This document shows, in pieces, positions 28,853-38,510 of a DNA stretch of 64,000 nt (positions are counted from its first letter, which is position 1; every line of letters starts with the position of its first letter). Under the pieces are notes generated by a model. The model ran no database searches. It worked only from the letters and a program-made list of their open reading frames with translations, and was not told the origin of the DNA. Source of the stretch: Hoylesella enoeca JCM 12259 (GTDB lineage: Bacteria; Bacteroidota; Bacteroidia; Bacteroidales; Bacteroidaceae). The translations under genes were made by a program, and so were the position numbers. The stretch covers positions 1 through 64,000 of the forward strand of contig NZ_BAIX01000003.1 of the NCBI RefSeq assembly GCF_000613405.1, given 5' to 3'.

Positions 28853-30678
28853 ATGAAAGAATTTATACAAGTTCTCAGGCGGTTTGTGCCTCCTTATAAG
28901 CGGTATTTGGCGCTGTCGGTAGTGTTCAATGTCCTTTCGGCCGTGCTCAATATCTTCTCTTTTGCCGCCCTTATACCTATTTTGCAGATCCTGTTTAAGA
29001 CAGATGGTGCCGCAAAAGCCAGCCAACTGATGGCGTGGAATTGGCATAACCTGAAAGGAGTAGTTACCAATAATGTCGACTATTACGTCCAGATGCTAAT
29101 CAATCAGATGGGAGCCACGGGCACATTACTTGCCATCGGCCTCTTCTTAGCATTAATGACGTTCCTCAAAACAGGTGCTTACTTCCTCTCTTCGGCCACA
29201 ATCATCCCCATCCGAACAGGTATTGTGCGCGACATTCGCAATCAGTTATACCGCAAAATTACATCACTCTCGATCGGCTTTTTCTCTGATGAGCGTAAGG
29301 GAGATATCATCGCGCGGATGAGTGGCGACGTACAGGAAATCGAAAGTTCGATTATGTCGTCGTTGGATATGCTTTTTAAGAATCCCGTTTTAATCATCGC
29401 TTACTTCGTTACGCTGCTCGTCATTTCGTGGCAGCTCACACTTTTCACGATCATCTTTGTCCCAATCTTCGGTTGGTTTATGGGGTTCGTAGGCCGAAAA
29501 CTCAAACAGAAGAGTATCAAAGCACAGTCTTTGTGGAGCGATACCATCAGTCAGGTGGAGGAAACGCTTACCGGTCTGCGCATCATCAAGGCGTTCTGTG
29601 CCGAAGAAAAGATGAATGCACGCTTCGATCGAGTGAATTCCGACTATCGCAATAACCTGTTGCGGGTGAACGTCAGACAACAAATGGCTCACCCGATGAG
29701 TGAGTTTCTCGGCACGGTAATGATTGTTGTCGTGCTGTGGTTTGGTGGAACGCTCGTGTTGAACAACCACACACTCGACGGTCCTACGTTTATCTATTAC
29801 TTAGTAATGCTTTACAGCATCATCAATCCGCTCAAAGAGTTCTCCAAAGCAGGGTATAACATCCCCAAAGGATTGGCTTCGATGGAGCGTGTGGATAAGA
29901 TTTTGAAAGCCGAAGTAGAGATTCACGATGCCGAAAAGCCCGTTCCACTCAACGGCTTCAACCACTGCATCGAGTTTCGCAACGTGTCTTTCCGCTATGG
30001 AGAACAATGGGTTTTGCGCCATATCAACCTCAAAATAGAGAAAGGAAAAACCGTAGCCCTCGTGGGACAAAGCGGCAGCGGAAAGTCGACATTGGTCGAT
30101 TTGATTCCCCGTTACTATGATGTGCAGGAGGGTGAAGTACTCATTGACGGAATCAACGTACGTGATATGCGGCTCCACGACCTGCGTCAGCTCATCGGAA
30201 ATGTCAATCAAGAGGCCATCCTTTTCAATGACACGTTCTTCAATAACATCTCATTCGGCGTAGAAAATGCAACTATCGAACAGGTAGAACAGGCCGCTCG
30301 CATTGCTAACGCGCACGATTTCATTATGGCGACAGAACACGGTTACGACACGAATATCGGCGATCGAGGCGGCCGTTTATCAGGAGGCAACGCCAACGAG
30401 TAAGTATTGCCCGTGCGATTTTAAAGAATCCGCCCATCCTTATACTTGATGAAGCAACCAGCGCATTAGATACTGAGAGCGAAAGATTAGTGCAAGACGC
30501 CCTCGAAAGACTAATGAAGACACGCACAACAATTGCCATTGCTCACCGACTGTCTACAATCAAGAACGCCGATGAAATCTGCGTGCTCCACGACGGACGC
30601 ATTGTGGAACGCGGAACACACGACGAACTGATGGCGCAAAACGGTTATTACCGAAAACTTCATGAAATGCAGCAGTAA
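28853..30678 (+). CDS. ABC transporter, fused permease and ATPase, MsbA-like (frameshifted)
   Basis: Half-size type IV exporter: six membrane helices (residues about 15-330, including the coupling segment [16 protein letters not shown]), then a nucleotide-binding domain with Walker [11 protein letters not shown]-loop NQEAILFN, signature LSGGQ, Walker [14 protein letters not shown] and the H-loop IAHRLST. The signature is broken near 30387 (GGCAACGCC). One added base gives GG-CAA-CGC-CAA and restores [14 protein letters not shown] and 608 residues. With an LpxL-like acyltransferase just downstream, lipid A or lipid export is plausible but unproved. Confidence 0.9.
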
Positions 30679-30786
30679 AATGCAGCTTGATGCTCTCCGA
30701 AAGAAACTGAATCGACAACAAGGAACGGCATCCTTTGATTCTCAGTGAAATATCAGAGAGGTTGCAAATTACCGTTACCTGCGAGA

Positions 30787-30850
30787 CAACTAAGCGTTAA
30801 TCACCACGCCATTAACTGTTAATCACCGTGTAACTAACAGTTAAACACAA
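30787..30850. repeat. 22-bp dyad repeat array, about 3 units
   Basis: Cores AACTAAGCGTTAAT, ATTAACTGTTAAT and ACTAACAGTTAAAC spaced by about 22 bp between the ABC exporter and the acyltransferase. Confidence 0.75.
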
Positions 30851-30933
30851 CGAGGGATTTGGCTCCCTCTCTTCCTCAAAAGGGAAAGAAAACGACAGAA
30901 ATTGAGTTGAATTTAAGAATAAAAGAGCGAAAA

Positions 30934-31872
30934 ATGTGGACCTCAAAGGATCAATCCTCCCCCTTTTCGACAATAGGCGGAGCCGTGCTTGTCGGTTTTT
31001 TCCGTCTTCTTTCGCGTCTGCCGCTATGCCTGCTTTATGGCATTTCCGATTTCGAATACCTTATTGTATATAGAGTCTTGCGGTATCGGCGTCGCACAGT
31101 GCGATATAATCTCACATCATCTTTCCCTGAAAAATCGATCAAAGAAATACGACACATCGAGCAACAATTCTATCATTGGCTTTGCGATTACTTCTTCGAA
31201 GCCGTCAAATTGCTTACCATCAGCGACAAAGAATTGCGTCGACGCTTCACCATCCACAACTCCGAAGAAATCGTCGAATGCTTTCGTGAGGGCCAATCTG
31301 TGGCCGCCATCCTCGGGCATTACTGCAATTGGGAGTGGCTCTCGTGTGTAGGCATCGAACTCCCGAGTTCGGCCCGGTCTGGACTCATCTACAAACCGTT
31401 GCGCAACCGAGCTTTCGACCGACTTTTCCGAGCCATTCGCTCGCGCGTAGGTGGTGTTCCCGTACCCAAAAACGACATCTTGCGCTATCTCGTTGACTAT
31501 CGTCGACAAGGCATCATGAGTATTTTCGGTTACATCTCAGATCAAGCGCCGCGCTGGGAAAACATCCATTTGTGGGTTCCTTTTCTGCATCACGATACGC
31601 CGGTATTCACCGGTGCCGAACGCATCATGCGCAAAATGAACAATGCTGTTTACTATGTTGAGATGTCAAGACCGCGCCGCGGCTACTACACTTGCACTTA
31701 CCGACTCATCACCAAAACACCGGCCACGCTTCCCGAATACGAAATCACACGCCGATTCTTTGCTCTTCTCGAAGAAAATATCCGTCGATCACCACAATAT
31801 TATTTGTGGAGTCACAACCGTTGGAAGCGTACACACGAAGAGTATAATGCAAGGAAAAGAGTGAAAGAGTAG
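30934..31872 (+). CDS. Lysophospholipid/lipid A acyltransferase, LpxL/HtrB-like
   Basis: Membrane-associated acyltransferase of 312 residues if it starts at MWTSKDQSS (30934). Upstream in-frame codons read through low-complexity repeat sequence. The catalytic H(X)4(D/E) motif appears as GHYCNWEW. Further family blocks are SARSGLIYKPLRNRAFDRLF and SIFGYISDQAPRWENIHLWVPFLHHDTPVFTGAERI. It probably adds a secondary acyl chain to lipid A on the inner membrane. The ABC exporter upstream would be a natural partner. Confidence 0.88.
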   Translation: MWTSKDQSSPFSTIGGAVLVGFFRLLSRLPLCLLYGISDFEYLIVYRVLRYRRRTVRYNLTSSFPEKSIKEIRHIEQQFYHWLCDYFFEAVKLLTISDKELRRRFTIHNSEEIVECFREGQSVAAILGHYCNWEWLSCVGIELPSSARSGLIYKPLRNRAFDRLFRAIRSRVGGVPVPKNDILRYLVDYRRQGIMSIFGYISDQAPRWENIHLWVPFLHHDTPVFTGAERIMRKMNNAVYYVEMSRPRRGYYTCTYRLITKTPATLPEYEITRRFFALLEENIRRSPQYYLWSHNRWKRTHEEYNARKRVKE

Positions 31873-31954
31873 ACACTTTTGCTCATTCACTCACCTATTT
31901 CTTGCACAATTGATAGGTAAGTGTGCAATAGACAGTGCTTTTTTGTCCAAAAAG

Positions 31955-31986
31955 TTTGCATGAATGAATAAAAAGTTGTTCCTTTG
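31955..31986 (+). promoter_or_regulatory. Promoter of acpP
   Basis: TTTG (31955-31958), 20-bp spacer, TTCCTTTG (31979-31986), one base off TAnnTTTG. About 54 bp before the acpP ATG. Confidence 0.6.
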
Positions 31987-32039
31987 CAGCCGAATTTTTA
32001 TCATTGAAATGATTTACAAACCATTTAAAAAGAAAGATT

Positions 32040-32276
32040 ATGTCAGAAATTGAATCAAAAGTAAAGGCTATTATCGTAGACAAACTCGGTGTAGATGAGG
32101 CAGAAGTAAAGCCTGAAGCAAGTTTCACAAACGATCTTGGCGCTGACTCGCTTGATACGGTTGAGTTGATTATGGAGTTCGAAAAAGAATTCGGAATCTC
32201 TATTCCCGACGATAAGGCAGAGACCATTCAGACTGTGGGCGACGCTATCGCATACATCGAGGAGAACGCAAAGTAA
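32040..32276 (+). CDS. acpP: Acyl carrier protein
   Basis: 78-residue acyl carrier protein of fatty acid synthesis. The phosphopantetheine attachment site is Ser37 in [11 protein letters not shown]. The protein is acidic throughout and has the four-helix pattern. It is immediately followed by a long hairpin and then fabF, the standard bacterial acpP-fabF-rnc order. Confidence 0.98.
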   Translation: MSEIESKVKAIIVDKLGVDEAEVKPEASFTNDLGADSLDTVELIMEFEKEFGISIPDDKAETIQTVGDAIAYIEENAK

Positions 32277-32295
32277 GTCTCCCGTAATCACTCGC

Positions 32296-32370
32296 GACTG
32301 ACGAGTGTTAGTTGCTCCGCTTTTTGTTAATATATAAAGGAACAACTAACACTCATCAGTCTCTTTTTAT
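32296..32370 (+). terminator. Long hairpin between acpP and fabF, probable attenuator
   Basis: GACTGACGAGTGTTAGTTG (32296-32314) pairs with CAACTAACACTCATCAGTC (32343-32361) with one mismatch in 19, across a 28-nt loop, and is followed by TCTTTTTA. It could terminate most transcripts after acpP, or protect the acpP mRNA 3' end. Confidence 0.75.
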
Positions 32371-32384
32371 CTAAACCAATCAGC

Positions 32385-33647
32385 ATGGAATTAAAAAGAG
32401 TAGTCGTAACAGGCTTAGGTGCCGTTACTCCTGTGGGCAACACACCCGAAGAAACGTGGCAGAGCCTCGTTGCAGGCAAAAGCGGTGCTGCACCTATTAC
32501 GCATTTCGATAGCTCCAAATTCAAGACACACTTTGCCTGCGAGGTGAAAGACCTCAATGTGAACGATTTTATCGATCGCAAAGAAGCTCGCAAACTCGAC
32601 CGATACACGCAGTTGGCACTGATTTCGGCTATACAAGGTGTGAAAGCCAGCGGTATCGACTTGGAAAAAGAAGACAAAGAACGTATCGGCGTGGTCTATG
32701 GAGTGGGTATCGGCGGAATCAAAACCTTTGAAGATGAAGTGATTTATTATGGTCAGCACATCGACGAAGGACCGAAGTTCAGTCCTTTCTTCATTCCGAA
32801 GATGATCGCCGACATCGCAGCGGGACAGATTTCCATCCATTTCGGATTCCACGGGCCCAATTACACCACGACATCTGCGTGTGCTTCGTCAAGCAATGCA
32901 TTGGCAGACGCATTCAATTTGTTACGTTTGGGCAAAGCCAACATCATCGTTGCGGGCGGTGCCGAAGCAGCAGTCTGTGCCTGTGGAGTGGGCGGATTCA
33001 ACGCAATGCACGCTCTCTCAACCCGCAATGACGATCCCGAGCACGCTTCGAGACCGTTCAGCGCAAGCCGAGATGGCTTTGTGATGGGCGAAGGAGCAGG
33101 TTGTCTGATCCTCGAAGAGCTCGAACACGCCAAAGCGCGAGGTGCAAAGATCTACGCAGAGATGGTTGGCGAGGGTGCAAGTGCCGATGCTTACCACATC
33201 ACGGCAAGTCATCCGGAGGGTCTCGGAGCCAAACTTGTGATGCAACGCGCCCTCGAAGACGCCGGTTTGAAGCCCGAAGACATTGACTATATCAATGTTC
33301 ACGGCACATCGACATCTGTCGGCGACATCTCAGAAGCCAAAGCTATCAAGGATGTTTTCGGCGAATCAGCCTATAAACTCAATATAAGCTCTACCAAATC
33401 GATGACTGGTCACCTCCTCGGAGCTGCCGGTGCCGTAGAGGCTATGGCTTGTGTGCTGGCCGTAAAGAATGATATTATTCCGCCAACGATCAATCACAAC
33501 GATGAAGATGTCGATGAGGCGATCGACTACAAGATGAACTTCACGTTCAACAAGGCTCAAAAGCGCGAAGTGCGTGCTGCTTTAAGCAACACGTTTGGCT
33601 TCGGAGGACACAACGCCTGCGTTATCTTCAAGAAGTATGCTCAATGA
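32385..33647 (+). CDS. fabF: Beta-ketoacyl-ACP synthase II
   Basis: Elongating condensing enzyme of type II fatty acid synthesis, 420 residues. Catalytic triad: Cys166 in TTTSACASSSNALADAF, His in INVHGTSTSVGD and His in SSTKSMTGHLLGAAGAVEA. The C-terminal NTFGFGGHNACVIFKK is conserved. Its last codons overlap the rnc start by 11 bp. Confidence 0.98.
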   Translation: MELKRVVVTGLGAVTPVGNTPEETWQSLVAGKSGAAPITHFDSSKFKTHFACEVKDLNVNDFIDRKEARKLDRYTQLALISAIQGVKASGIDLEKEDKERIGVVYGVGIGGIKTFEDEVIYYGQHIDEGPKFSPFFIPKMIADIAAGQISIHFGFHGPNYTTTSACASSSNALADAFNLLRLGKANIIVAGGAEAAVCACGVGGFNAMHALSTRNDDPEHASRPFSASRDGFVMGEGAGCLILEELEHAKARGAKIYAEMVGEGASADAYHITASHPEGLGAKLVMQRALEDAGLKPEDIDYINVHGTSTSVGDISEAKAIKDVFGESAYKLNISSTKSMTGHLLGAAGAVEAMACVLAVKNDIIPPTINHNDEDVDEAIDYKMNFTFNKAQKREVRAALSNTFGFGGHNACVIFKKYAQ

Positions 33648-34655
33648 TTTGATCGACAGAATAAGGCTCCCTTTCCGCAAGGATAAGGAGCTTTATTTGT
33701 CTTTATACAATGTAATCGGCTTTTATCCGCACGATATCAGCATTATAAGTTAGCTTTGATGCACAAGAGTGTAATGCATCGGAACAAGAAAGGCAAGCCA
33801 TTGAACAACGAACGACTTGAATTTCTCGGCGATGCAATCCTCGACGCCACTGTGGGCGACATCGTTTACCGACATTTTCCGGGTAAACGCGAAGGCTTTC
33901 TTACCAATACACGCAGTAAACTTGTGCAACGCGAGACACTCAATCGATTAGCCGATGAGATGGGTATAAGCCGTTTAATAATGTCATCCGGACGCAGTTC
34001 TTCTCATAACAGTTCTATGGGAGGAAATGCGTTCGAGGCTCTTGTCGGCGCCATTTACCTCGACCGAGGCTACGATGCGTGTATGCAATTTATCGAACGA
34101 CGCATTCTCGGTAAGATGATCAATATCGATCGTGTGGCATATAAGGAAGTTAACTTCAAAAGTAAGTTGATCGAGTGGTGTCAGAAGAACCGAATCAAGA
34201 TGCGATTCGAGCTGATCAAGCAGGAGAAAGACTCACAAGGGAATCCTGTTTTCAAGTTTGCTGTGGTGTTAGAAACCGTCAAATGCAGCGAAGGAAGCGG
34301 GTTCAGCAAGAAAGAAAGCCAACAGTTGGCCTCTAAACTCACCTTGGAGCGTTTGAAAAAAGAGCCGCAATTCATTGACGAAGTATTTGCAGCCAAGACC
34401 GAACGTACCAAGATGGAGGAAGAACCAGTTGAAATCGTGCCTGAAACAGAGGTCAAAGACGATTTTATTATCCCGCAATCGGAAACGGAATCAGCTATTA
34501 CCGAACCAGTTTCGTATGAAGAGCCGGCAGTCGATTCAGATTCAAAAGATCCCGATTTCGACCTGAGCGACATTGCGGTAAAGACCGAAGACGATATGGA
34601 TCGAGAAGAGATCATCGCCGCCGCAGAGGCTGCCGCCTTTTCCGAAAACAATTGA
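33637..34655 (+). CDS. rnc: Ribonuclease III (frameshifted) with acidic C-terminal extension
   Basis: Double-strand RNA endonuclease for rRNA processing. The real start is the ATG at 33637 overlapping the end of fabF (MLNDLIDRIRLPFRKDKELYLSLYNVIGFYPHDI). The frame then breaks at about 33745-33751. One extra base gives IIKLALMHKSV and joins the catalytic signature NNERLEFLGDAILD. The nuclease domain, including GNAFEALVGAIYLDRGYD, is followed by a dsRNA-binding domain and an acidic tail of about 75 residues rich in Glu, Asp and Ser. The repaired protein has 339 residues. Confidence 0.92.
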
Positions 34656-34811
34656 GCCATAGCTCATTGTTGCCATATCGACTTGAAATTAAGTCAAAAG
34701 ATCAAGCGGAGTAACTCCATTGAGAGTTGCTCCGCTTCATCTTTTATGAAATCAAACCGCTTCTTAAAGCTAAGTGTTCTTGGACACAATGCAGAATAAT
34801 TACTCTTTTCT

Positions 34812-34842
34812 TTTGTTGTTTTAAAAAGTTTCCTTACCTTTG
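34812..34842 (+). promoter_or_regulatory. Promoter of the fimbrillin locus
   Basis: TTTG (34812-34815), 19-bp spacer, TACCTTTG (34835-34842). Confidence 0.75.
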
Positions 34843-35001
34843 CCCCCGACTTTCGCCCCCTAAGTTAGAAGGACGGGGCTTGAACAAATAAAGATATGAC
34901 AATAAGAACAAATATAAACAGCCGTAGCGCGATGCAAAAGAGCAGCAACTCTCTTGCATCTTTTAACGCTTTATATTTGCATATCTCGGAAAAAGTCTTA
35001 A

Positions 35002-35020
35002 CACACACACACACACACAC
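35002..35020. repeat. (AC)9 dinucleotide repeat in the fimbrillin leader
   Basis: Uninterrupted ACAC tract of 19 bp in the untranslated leader, upstream of the small acidic peptide gene. Simple repeats of this length can vary by slippage. Confidence 0.85.
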
Positions 35021-35204
35021 ATCGCACCTGGCGTAGAGACATTTTAGGTCTTCGCTTACGCGCGCGCGTAAGGAGACGGCTGAACACCAATAAACAAAGG
35101 GCTCAACAGAGTTCCCTTTGTTCGGCAACGCGTGCTCTTAGGATTAAGCCAACAAGAGAAATATAAGCGCATATTTAACCCCAAAATCAATTAAATATTA
35201 GACA

Positions 35205-35423
35205 ATGAAAGAAAAGAAAACAGACAAGCGGGCATATATGGAGCCCGTGTGCGAATCGTTCACCGTCGAAGCGGAGCAACTGCTGCAGGCGGCCAGTGGC
35301 AACGCCGGTATGATTGGACCGGGCGCCGGTGGCGGTGATGCCAAGCAAGGATGGTTTGAAGAGGAAGAGGAGAAAACCGCTTCTTCTGATGAGAATAAGT
35401 TTGGCTCCCTCTGGGAAGACTGA
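35205..35423 (+). CDS. Small acidic protein upstream of fimbrillin, unknown function
   Basis: 72-residue protein with a Lys-rich start (MKEKKTDKRAYMEPVCESF), the segment EQLLQAASGNAGM and a Gly-rich middle. It ends in a Glu-rich, aromatic tail (FEEEEEKTASSDENKFGSLWED). Small proteins with an LLxxSG segment and a Trp-acidic end recur in Prevotella, often before surface-protein genes, but no function is known to me. It shares the long leader transcript with the fimbrillin gene 40 bp downstream. There is no signal peptide. Confidence 0.7.
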   Translation: MKEKKTDKRAYMEPVCESFTVEAEQLLQAASGNAGMIGPGAGGGDAKQGWFEEEEEKTASSDENKFGSLWED

Positions 35424-35463
35424 TGAAAAGAACGTAATAACAAACAATGAAATTAGAGAAGAA

Positions 35464-37061
35464 ATGAAAACGATAAGATTATTTCAAGTAAGCATGTTGC
35501 TGGCTCTGACGCTCATCGCGGCAGGATGCGCCAACGACGAAGTAGCGAAGAACGAGCAGCAGGGCGCTAACGGCATTCCTGCCGGAACAACCGTATTCAG
35601 CGGGGAGACCCGTCCGAGCACCACAACGCGTACAGCGATCGTAGACCACACGAAAGGCGGGAGTGCCAAGGTAATCTGGGCTGCCACGGACAAAATTTGG
35701 GTGAAAGACAACACGAATACATGGCACGAGAGTGACGCAGCCTCATTCCACGAATTGCCAAACAAGGCCAAGGCCATGTTCACCCTGAACGGCACCTACA
35801 CGGGTGCCACGCACGACGTTATCTATACCAACCTGCCCATCACAGGCACGCCACAGGTAGAGATCAAGTCCACGCAGACACAGTCGGCCCCCAACAACTT
35901 CGACCATGCCGGCGCATCGGGCGACTGCGGTGTAGCCACAGCCACGGGCGGGTCAGGCAAATATGGCTTCAAGTTAGACCACAAGGCGTCCTACCTATGC
36001 CTGATACCACGCACCACAGACGCCATCTTCCAGCGGTGCAAACTCATCAAGATCGAAGTGAGTGCCGACAACGACATTGCCGGTACCTACGGCATCTCCT
36101 CCGCAGGTCTCTCCGCTTCGCCCATAAGTGGTGCCAGCAAAGAAATAACACTCCATACCGGTGCAGGCTTCGACCTTAACACCTCTACCACCGACATCAC
36201 CAAAAATGGTGCCTACATGGTGATTGCGCCAGGCACCCACAAACTGAAGATACGCTATTGGCTGAAAGACGACGTTACCAACATCGAGGGAACGATTACA
36301 AAATCAATTCCTGCCAAGCAATACGAAGCTGGAAAAATCCACGACCTCACCGCCAATCTCGACACCCGCGCCTACGATAATAAGTACTACATGTGGGACG
36401 CTCAGAAAGACTGCTGGTACGGACATGAGAGTGCACAGCCTACCGCTAACGATGAAACGCCTCCCACCACGGGCCACTATCCGCAAAGCGCCGCAACCGA
36501 CCCTGACCGATGGCACAATCAAGGGGCTCTTTCCCCATTGCAGCAAGCTTCCAACAGTTGCAAAGACTGTCCCAACGTGAACGAGATGATATGGTATGTT
36601 ATGAAAGGGGAGGCAAGAGCGGACAATGACGAGCTTTATACCTGATGGGGCACCTCTACAAAGGAAATGGCGTATGGCTGAAAAAGCAATCCAAAATAGC
36701 AGAAGACGAAGGCGTTACCATAGCCGACATTAAAGCCGGGTATACAGAAGGAGGCGTTACCACCGACTATCGGACAAGCGGAGAGTCTCACCATTATTCG
36801 CTCCCCTCGAACATTCTGCCAACTGCGGAAGAATGCGAAAATTATTTCTTCCTTCCGCCATTGGGAATGTATCAATCAGCTGGCGGACTAGGGATGTTGT
36901 CGTTTGTTGGAGAGAAAGGATGCTATTTCTCTTCAAGCCCATATCATGATGCACCTTCACATGCATACTATGACTTAATATTCAACTACGGAACCCAAAT
37001 CATGATATCCCACTTTGTCGGAGGGTATTCCTTAAGAGCAGAGCCCACATTATTCAAGTAG
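35464..37061 (+). CDS. Fimbrillin family (Mfa/FimA-like) lipoprotein (frameshifted)
   Basis: Lipoprotein with the fimbrillin-family layout. Signal peptide and lipobox (TLIAAGC) are followed by a Thr/Ser-rich stretch, then the typical TRTAIVDHTKGGSAKVIWAATDKIWVKD opening and a second domain (about 250-330). The C-terminal region contains CPNVNEMIWYVMKGEARADNDELYT and then MGHLYKGNGVWLKKQ. The frame breaks at 36640-36646. One extra base joins these segments into a 532-residue protein. It may be a fimbrial tip or accessory subunit, or a surface adhesin. No chaperone or usher is needed in this pathway, and none is present. Confidence 0.8.
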
Positions 37062-37418
37062 AAAGGCTGCAAAGACGACTCTCCCACATAAATGGATAAG
37101 CGAAAAACTGCAACCGTAAGCTTTCCCAAGCTTGGGAAGATGAGAAAACGCAAAAAATCATCTCTCCCAAACTTGGGAAAAACAGAAAACAGCGAAAATA
37201 GCGTTTCGCTCGCAAGCGAAATGCAGAAAACGCGAAAAACAGCGTTTCGCTTGCAAGCGACGGACAAAAAACAGCGAAAACTGGCTTTCGCTCGCAAGCG
37301 AAATGCAGAAAACGCGAAAAACAGCGTTTCGCTTGCAAGCGACGGGAAAAAATAGTCAAAAGCAGTCCGTCGCTTGTGTTTTTTTCCTCAAACGTTTAAC
37401 TTTTAAAATCAAAAAACA
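37062..37418. other. Intergenic region dominated by a palindrome array
   Basis: 357 bp between fimbrillin and DUF6261, almost filled by the 41-bp-period array. Open frames on both strands here (for example 37092-37355) have repetitive Lys/Ser-rich or Phe-rich products and are by-products of the repeat. Confidence 0.65.
37122..37377. repeat. Palindrome array with exact 41-bp period, 6.5 units
   Basis: Dyad centres lie at 37130.5, 37171.5, 37212.5, 37253.5, 37294.5 and 37335.5, exactly 41 bp apart, with a half dyad at 37376.5. The first two are TTTCCCAAGCTTGGGAA and TCCCAAACTTGGGA. The rest alternate TTTCGCT-CGCA-AGCGAAA and TCGCTTGCAAGCGA. The spacers (ATGCAGAAAACGCGAAAAAC) are conserved too, giving an 82-bp higher-order repeat. 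This is not a CRISPR array. Confidence 0.85.
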
Positions 37419-38338
37419 ATGACACTACAAACCATTTATTACAGTCGGCTCCAAAACATGGAGCATTATCAGTTTGCGTCGCGCGTGCTGCAGCTTTGCA
37501 ACGAGGCGAAAGTGGAGAAACTCACGGCGGTGCTGGGTCCGCTCGCGGCCTGCGTGGCCGACGAAGATCGGGTGCTGAACCAGCCGCGCACCGGGGCCGA
37601 TACCAAGGCGCTGGAAGAGGCCGACCGCAAACGCGACAAATCCTATCAGTCGCTTCGGTTGCTCGTGGCGCTGCACCTCAACAGCGCCGACAAGGCCGTG
37701 TTGACCGCCGCCGAAGCCGTGGACCGCGTGATGAAAGCCTATCCCGACGTGGCCGCGAGCAACTACGACAAGGAGACGGGCCTGATCAAAAACCTCGTGG
37801 CCGATTTGCGCACGGCCGATCTCTTGCGGCACGTGGCGCGACTCCAAGCGCAGGTGTATATCAACCTGCTCGATGCCGACAACAAAGCGTTTGACACGCT
37901 GTTCCACGCTCGGGTGAAGTCGGGCGCGCCCGCCGGCTCGTTCGACATCAAACCGCTGCGCGCCGCCACCGACAAAGCCTCAACGCCGTGCTCCGCCGCA
38001 TCGATGCTCTCGACGAGCTGGAGCCGTCGGCCCCGATCACTGCGCTCATCACGCAATACAACAACTTGGTGGACAACCGTCGGACACTGTTGGCCGGTCG
38101 GGCCGCCACGAACAAAGCCCGCGCCGACAAACAAACCGAGGCGCTCCGCAAAGAACTCGATCCGCTGATCCGGAAGTTCGAAGAAGAAAACGGCATCGCT
38201 CCCAACGTCCTCGCTTTCACCGGCAAGACGCAAGGCACGGGTAAAAAGAAAGCCTATGAATTGGCCTATACCACCGACCCGAAACGGACGATGTGGGTCA
38301 GGAAGAACAAAGAGGGTAAGCTGGAAAAGGAAGATTAA
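37419..38338 (+). CDS. DUF6261 family protein, GC-rich (frameshifted)
   Basis: Cytosolic, mainly helical protein with no signal peptide. The segments LSxxADKAVLTAAEAV and TALITQYNNLVDNRRTLLAGRAATNKARAD resemble DUF6261, a Bacteroidetes family without known function. The DNA is clearly richer in G and C than its neighbours. The frame breaks at 37977-37982 (GCCTCAACG, expected GCCCTCAACG). Repair gives 306 residues. The base composition and the flanking repeats and transposase relic suggest acquisition by transfer. Confidence 0.75.
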
Positions 38339-38350
38339 AAGGAAAAGGCG

Positions 38351-38430
38351 ATTTAAAGGTGAAAAGGCGTCTTAAAGGTGAAAAAGTGAAAGGATAATTT
38401 AAAAGTGAAAAGGTGAAGGGGTGAAAAGAT
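38351..38430. repeat. Degenerate tandem repeat, about 19 bp
   Basis: Units ATTTAAAGGTGAAAAGGCG, TCTTAAAGGTGAAAAAGTG and a more decayed third follow each other from 38351 at 19-bp spacing, then GGTGAAGGGGTGAAAAG. Confidence 0.6.
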
Positions 38431-38459
38431 GGCTGTTGAGCCTGTCTTTTCACCCTTTT
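38419..38459 (+). terminator. Terminator downstream of DUF6261
   Basis: GGGTGAAAAGA (38419-38429) pairs perfectly with TCTTTTCACCC (38445-38455), followed by TTTTG. Confidence 0.7.
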
Positions 38460-38510
38460 GCTATGGTTGGGGGTGGTGCGGCAGGTTGGGTTGGGGCATC
38501 TGTCAATCTA

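Larger units (their letters stand above)
34656..35204 (+). other. Intergenic region and structured leader of the fimbrillin locus
   Basis: 549 bp. A promoter at 34812-34842 is followed by a leader of about 360 nt. The leader contains GCCCC/GGGGC arms (34855-34879), an (AC)9 tract (35002-35020), the perfect 18-bp palindrome CTTACGCGCGCGCGTAAG (35055-35072) and AACAAAGGG/CCCTTTGTT arms (35093-35122). No protein gene is evident in the leader. Confidence 0.65.

Noticed and set aside
37092-37355. Open frame of 87 codons (and a longer frame on the other strand) over the palindrome array
   Set aside because: The products only translate the repeat (VSLASEMQKT-like or RLQAKRCFS-like). The 41-bp period is not a multiple of three, and there is no start context or family.
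37122-37377. CRISPR array
   Set aside because: Spacers are conserved, repeats are palindromes of changing sequence, and there are no cas genes.
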